This document shows positions 5,279 through 5,306 of a stretch of DNA of 5,306 nt, piece after piece. Below the pieces are notes generated by a model. It did no database searches and was not told where the DNA came from. It saw nothing but the letters and a program-made list of their open reading frames with translations. This DNA is from JBJXFK01 sp046155505. GTDB lineage: Bacteria; Planctomycetota; Phycisphaerae; UBA1845; Fen-1342. The DNA lies in NCBI GenBank assembly GCA_046155505.1, contig JBJXFK010000212.1:1-5306 (forward strand), written 5' to 3'. Positions within the stretch are counted from its first letter, which is position 1. Every line of letters starts with the position of its first letter. Both the position numbers and the translations under genes were made by a program.

Positions 5279-5306
5279 CATCGTGCGCTCAAGAAGAAAG
5301 CAGCCG

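Noticed and set aside
5092..5292. Minus-strand open frames of 60-66 residues over the window's right end
   Set aside because: They are translations of the heptamer arrays and 28-nt repeats; repeated peptides such as SRSGFG arise from the DNA repeats. No ribosome binding site or family resemblance.

Overview
This is a high-GC bacterial window with four genes on the minus strand and one partial gene on the plus strand. The best guess for the organism is a planctomycete, possibly of the Phycisphaerae type. The grounds are an RsmH with a planctomycete-style N-terminal extension lying outside any division/cell-wall cluster, start codons without Shine-Dalgarno sequences, a solitary Uma2-family gene, and gaps filled with short-period and dispersed GC-rich repeats. 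This placement is inferred from recall, not from a search.

Layout, left to right. Positions 3-281 (+) hold the C-terminal end of an unrecognised protein that starts outside the window. It converges, with a 20-nt gap, on a Uma2-family putative endonuclease (302-934, -), which has a good Shine-Dalgarno and a plausible sigma70-type promoter of its own. Next comes rsmH (1056-2123, -), the 16S rRNA m4C1402 methyltransferase. A 141-nt gap follows, carrying a 64-nt element whose bases pair completely into a four-way, cloverleaf-like fold (2178-2241). Then come a 741-residue YfhO-family polytopic membrane protein (2265-4490, -), a 114-nt gap made mostly of two inverted arrays of G-rich octamers (4504-4601), and a PaaI-type hotdog thioesterase (4605-5024, -). 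The last 282 nt (5025-5306) contain no convincing gene. They hold three arrays of degenerate heptamers and at least two exact copies, plus two degraded copies, of a GC-rich 28-nt repeat.

The minus-strand order of transcription is thioesterase, yfhO-like gene, rsmH, uma2. The genes have no evident shared pathway, and the gaps of 114 to 141 nt are full of structured repeats, so they look like neighbours more than a tight operon. The proteins are ordinary members of known families. The unusual content is between the genes: the cloverleaf element, the facing octamer arrays with G-quadruplex motifs on both strands, and the heptamer arrays, which share one AGTRYYN pattern but differ in the seventh base from array to array.
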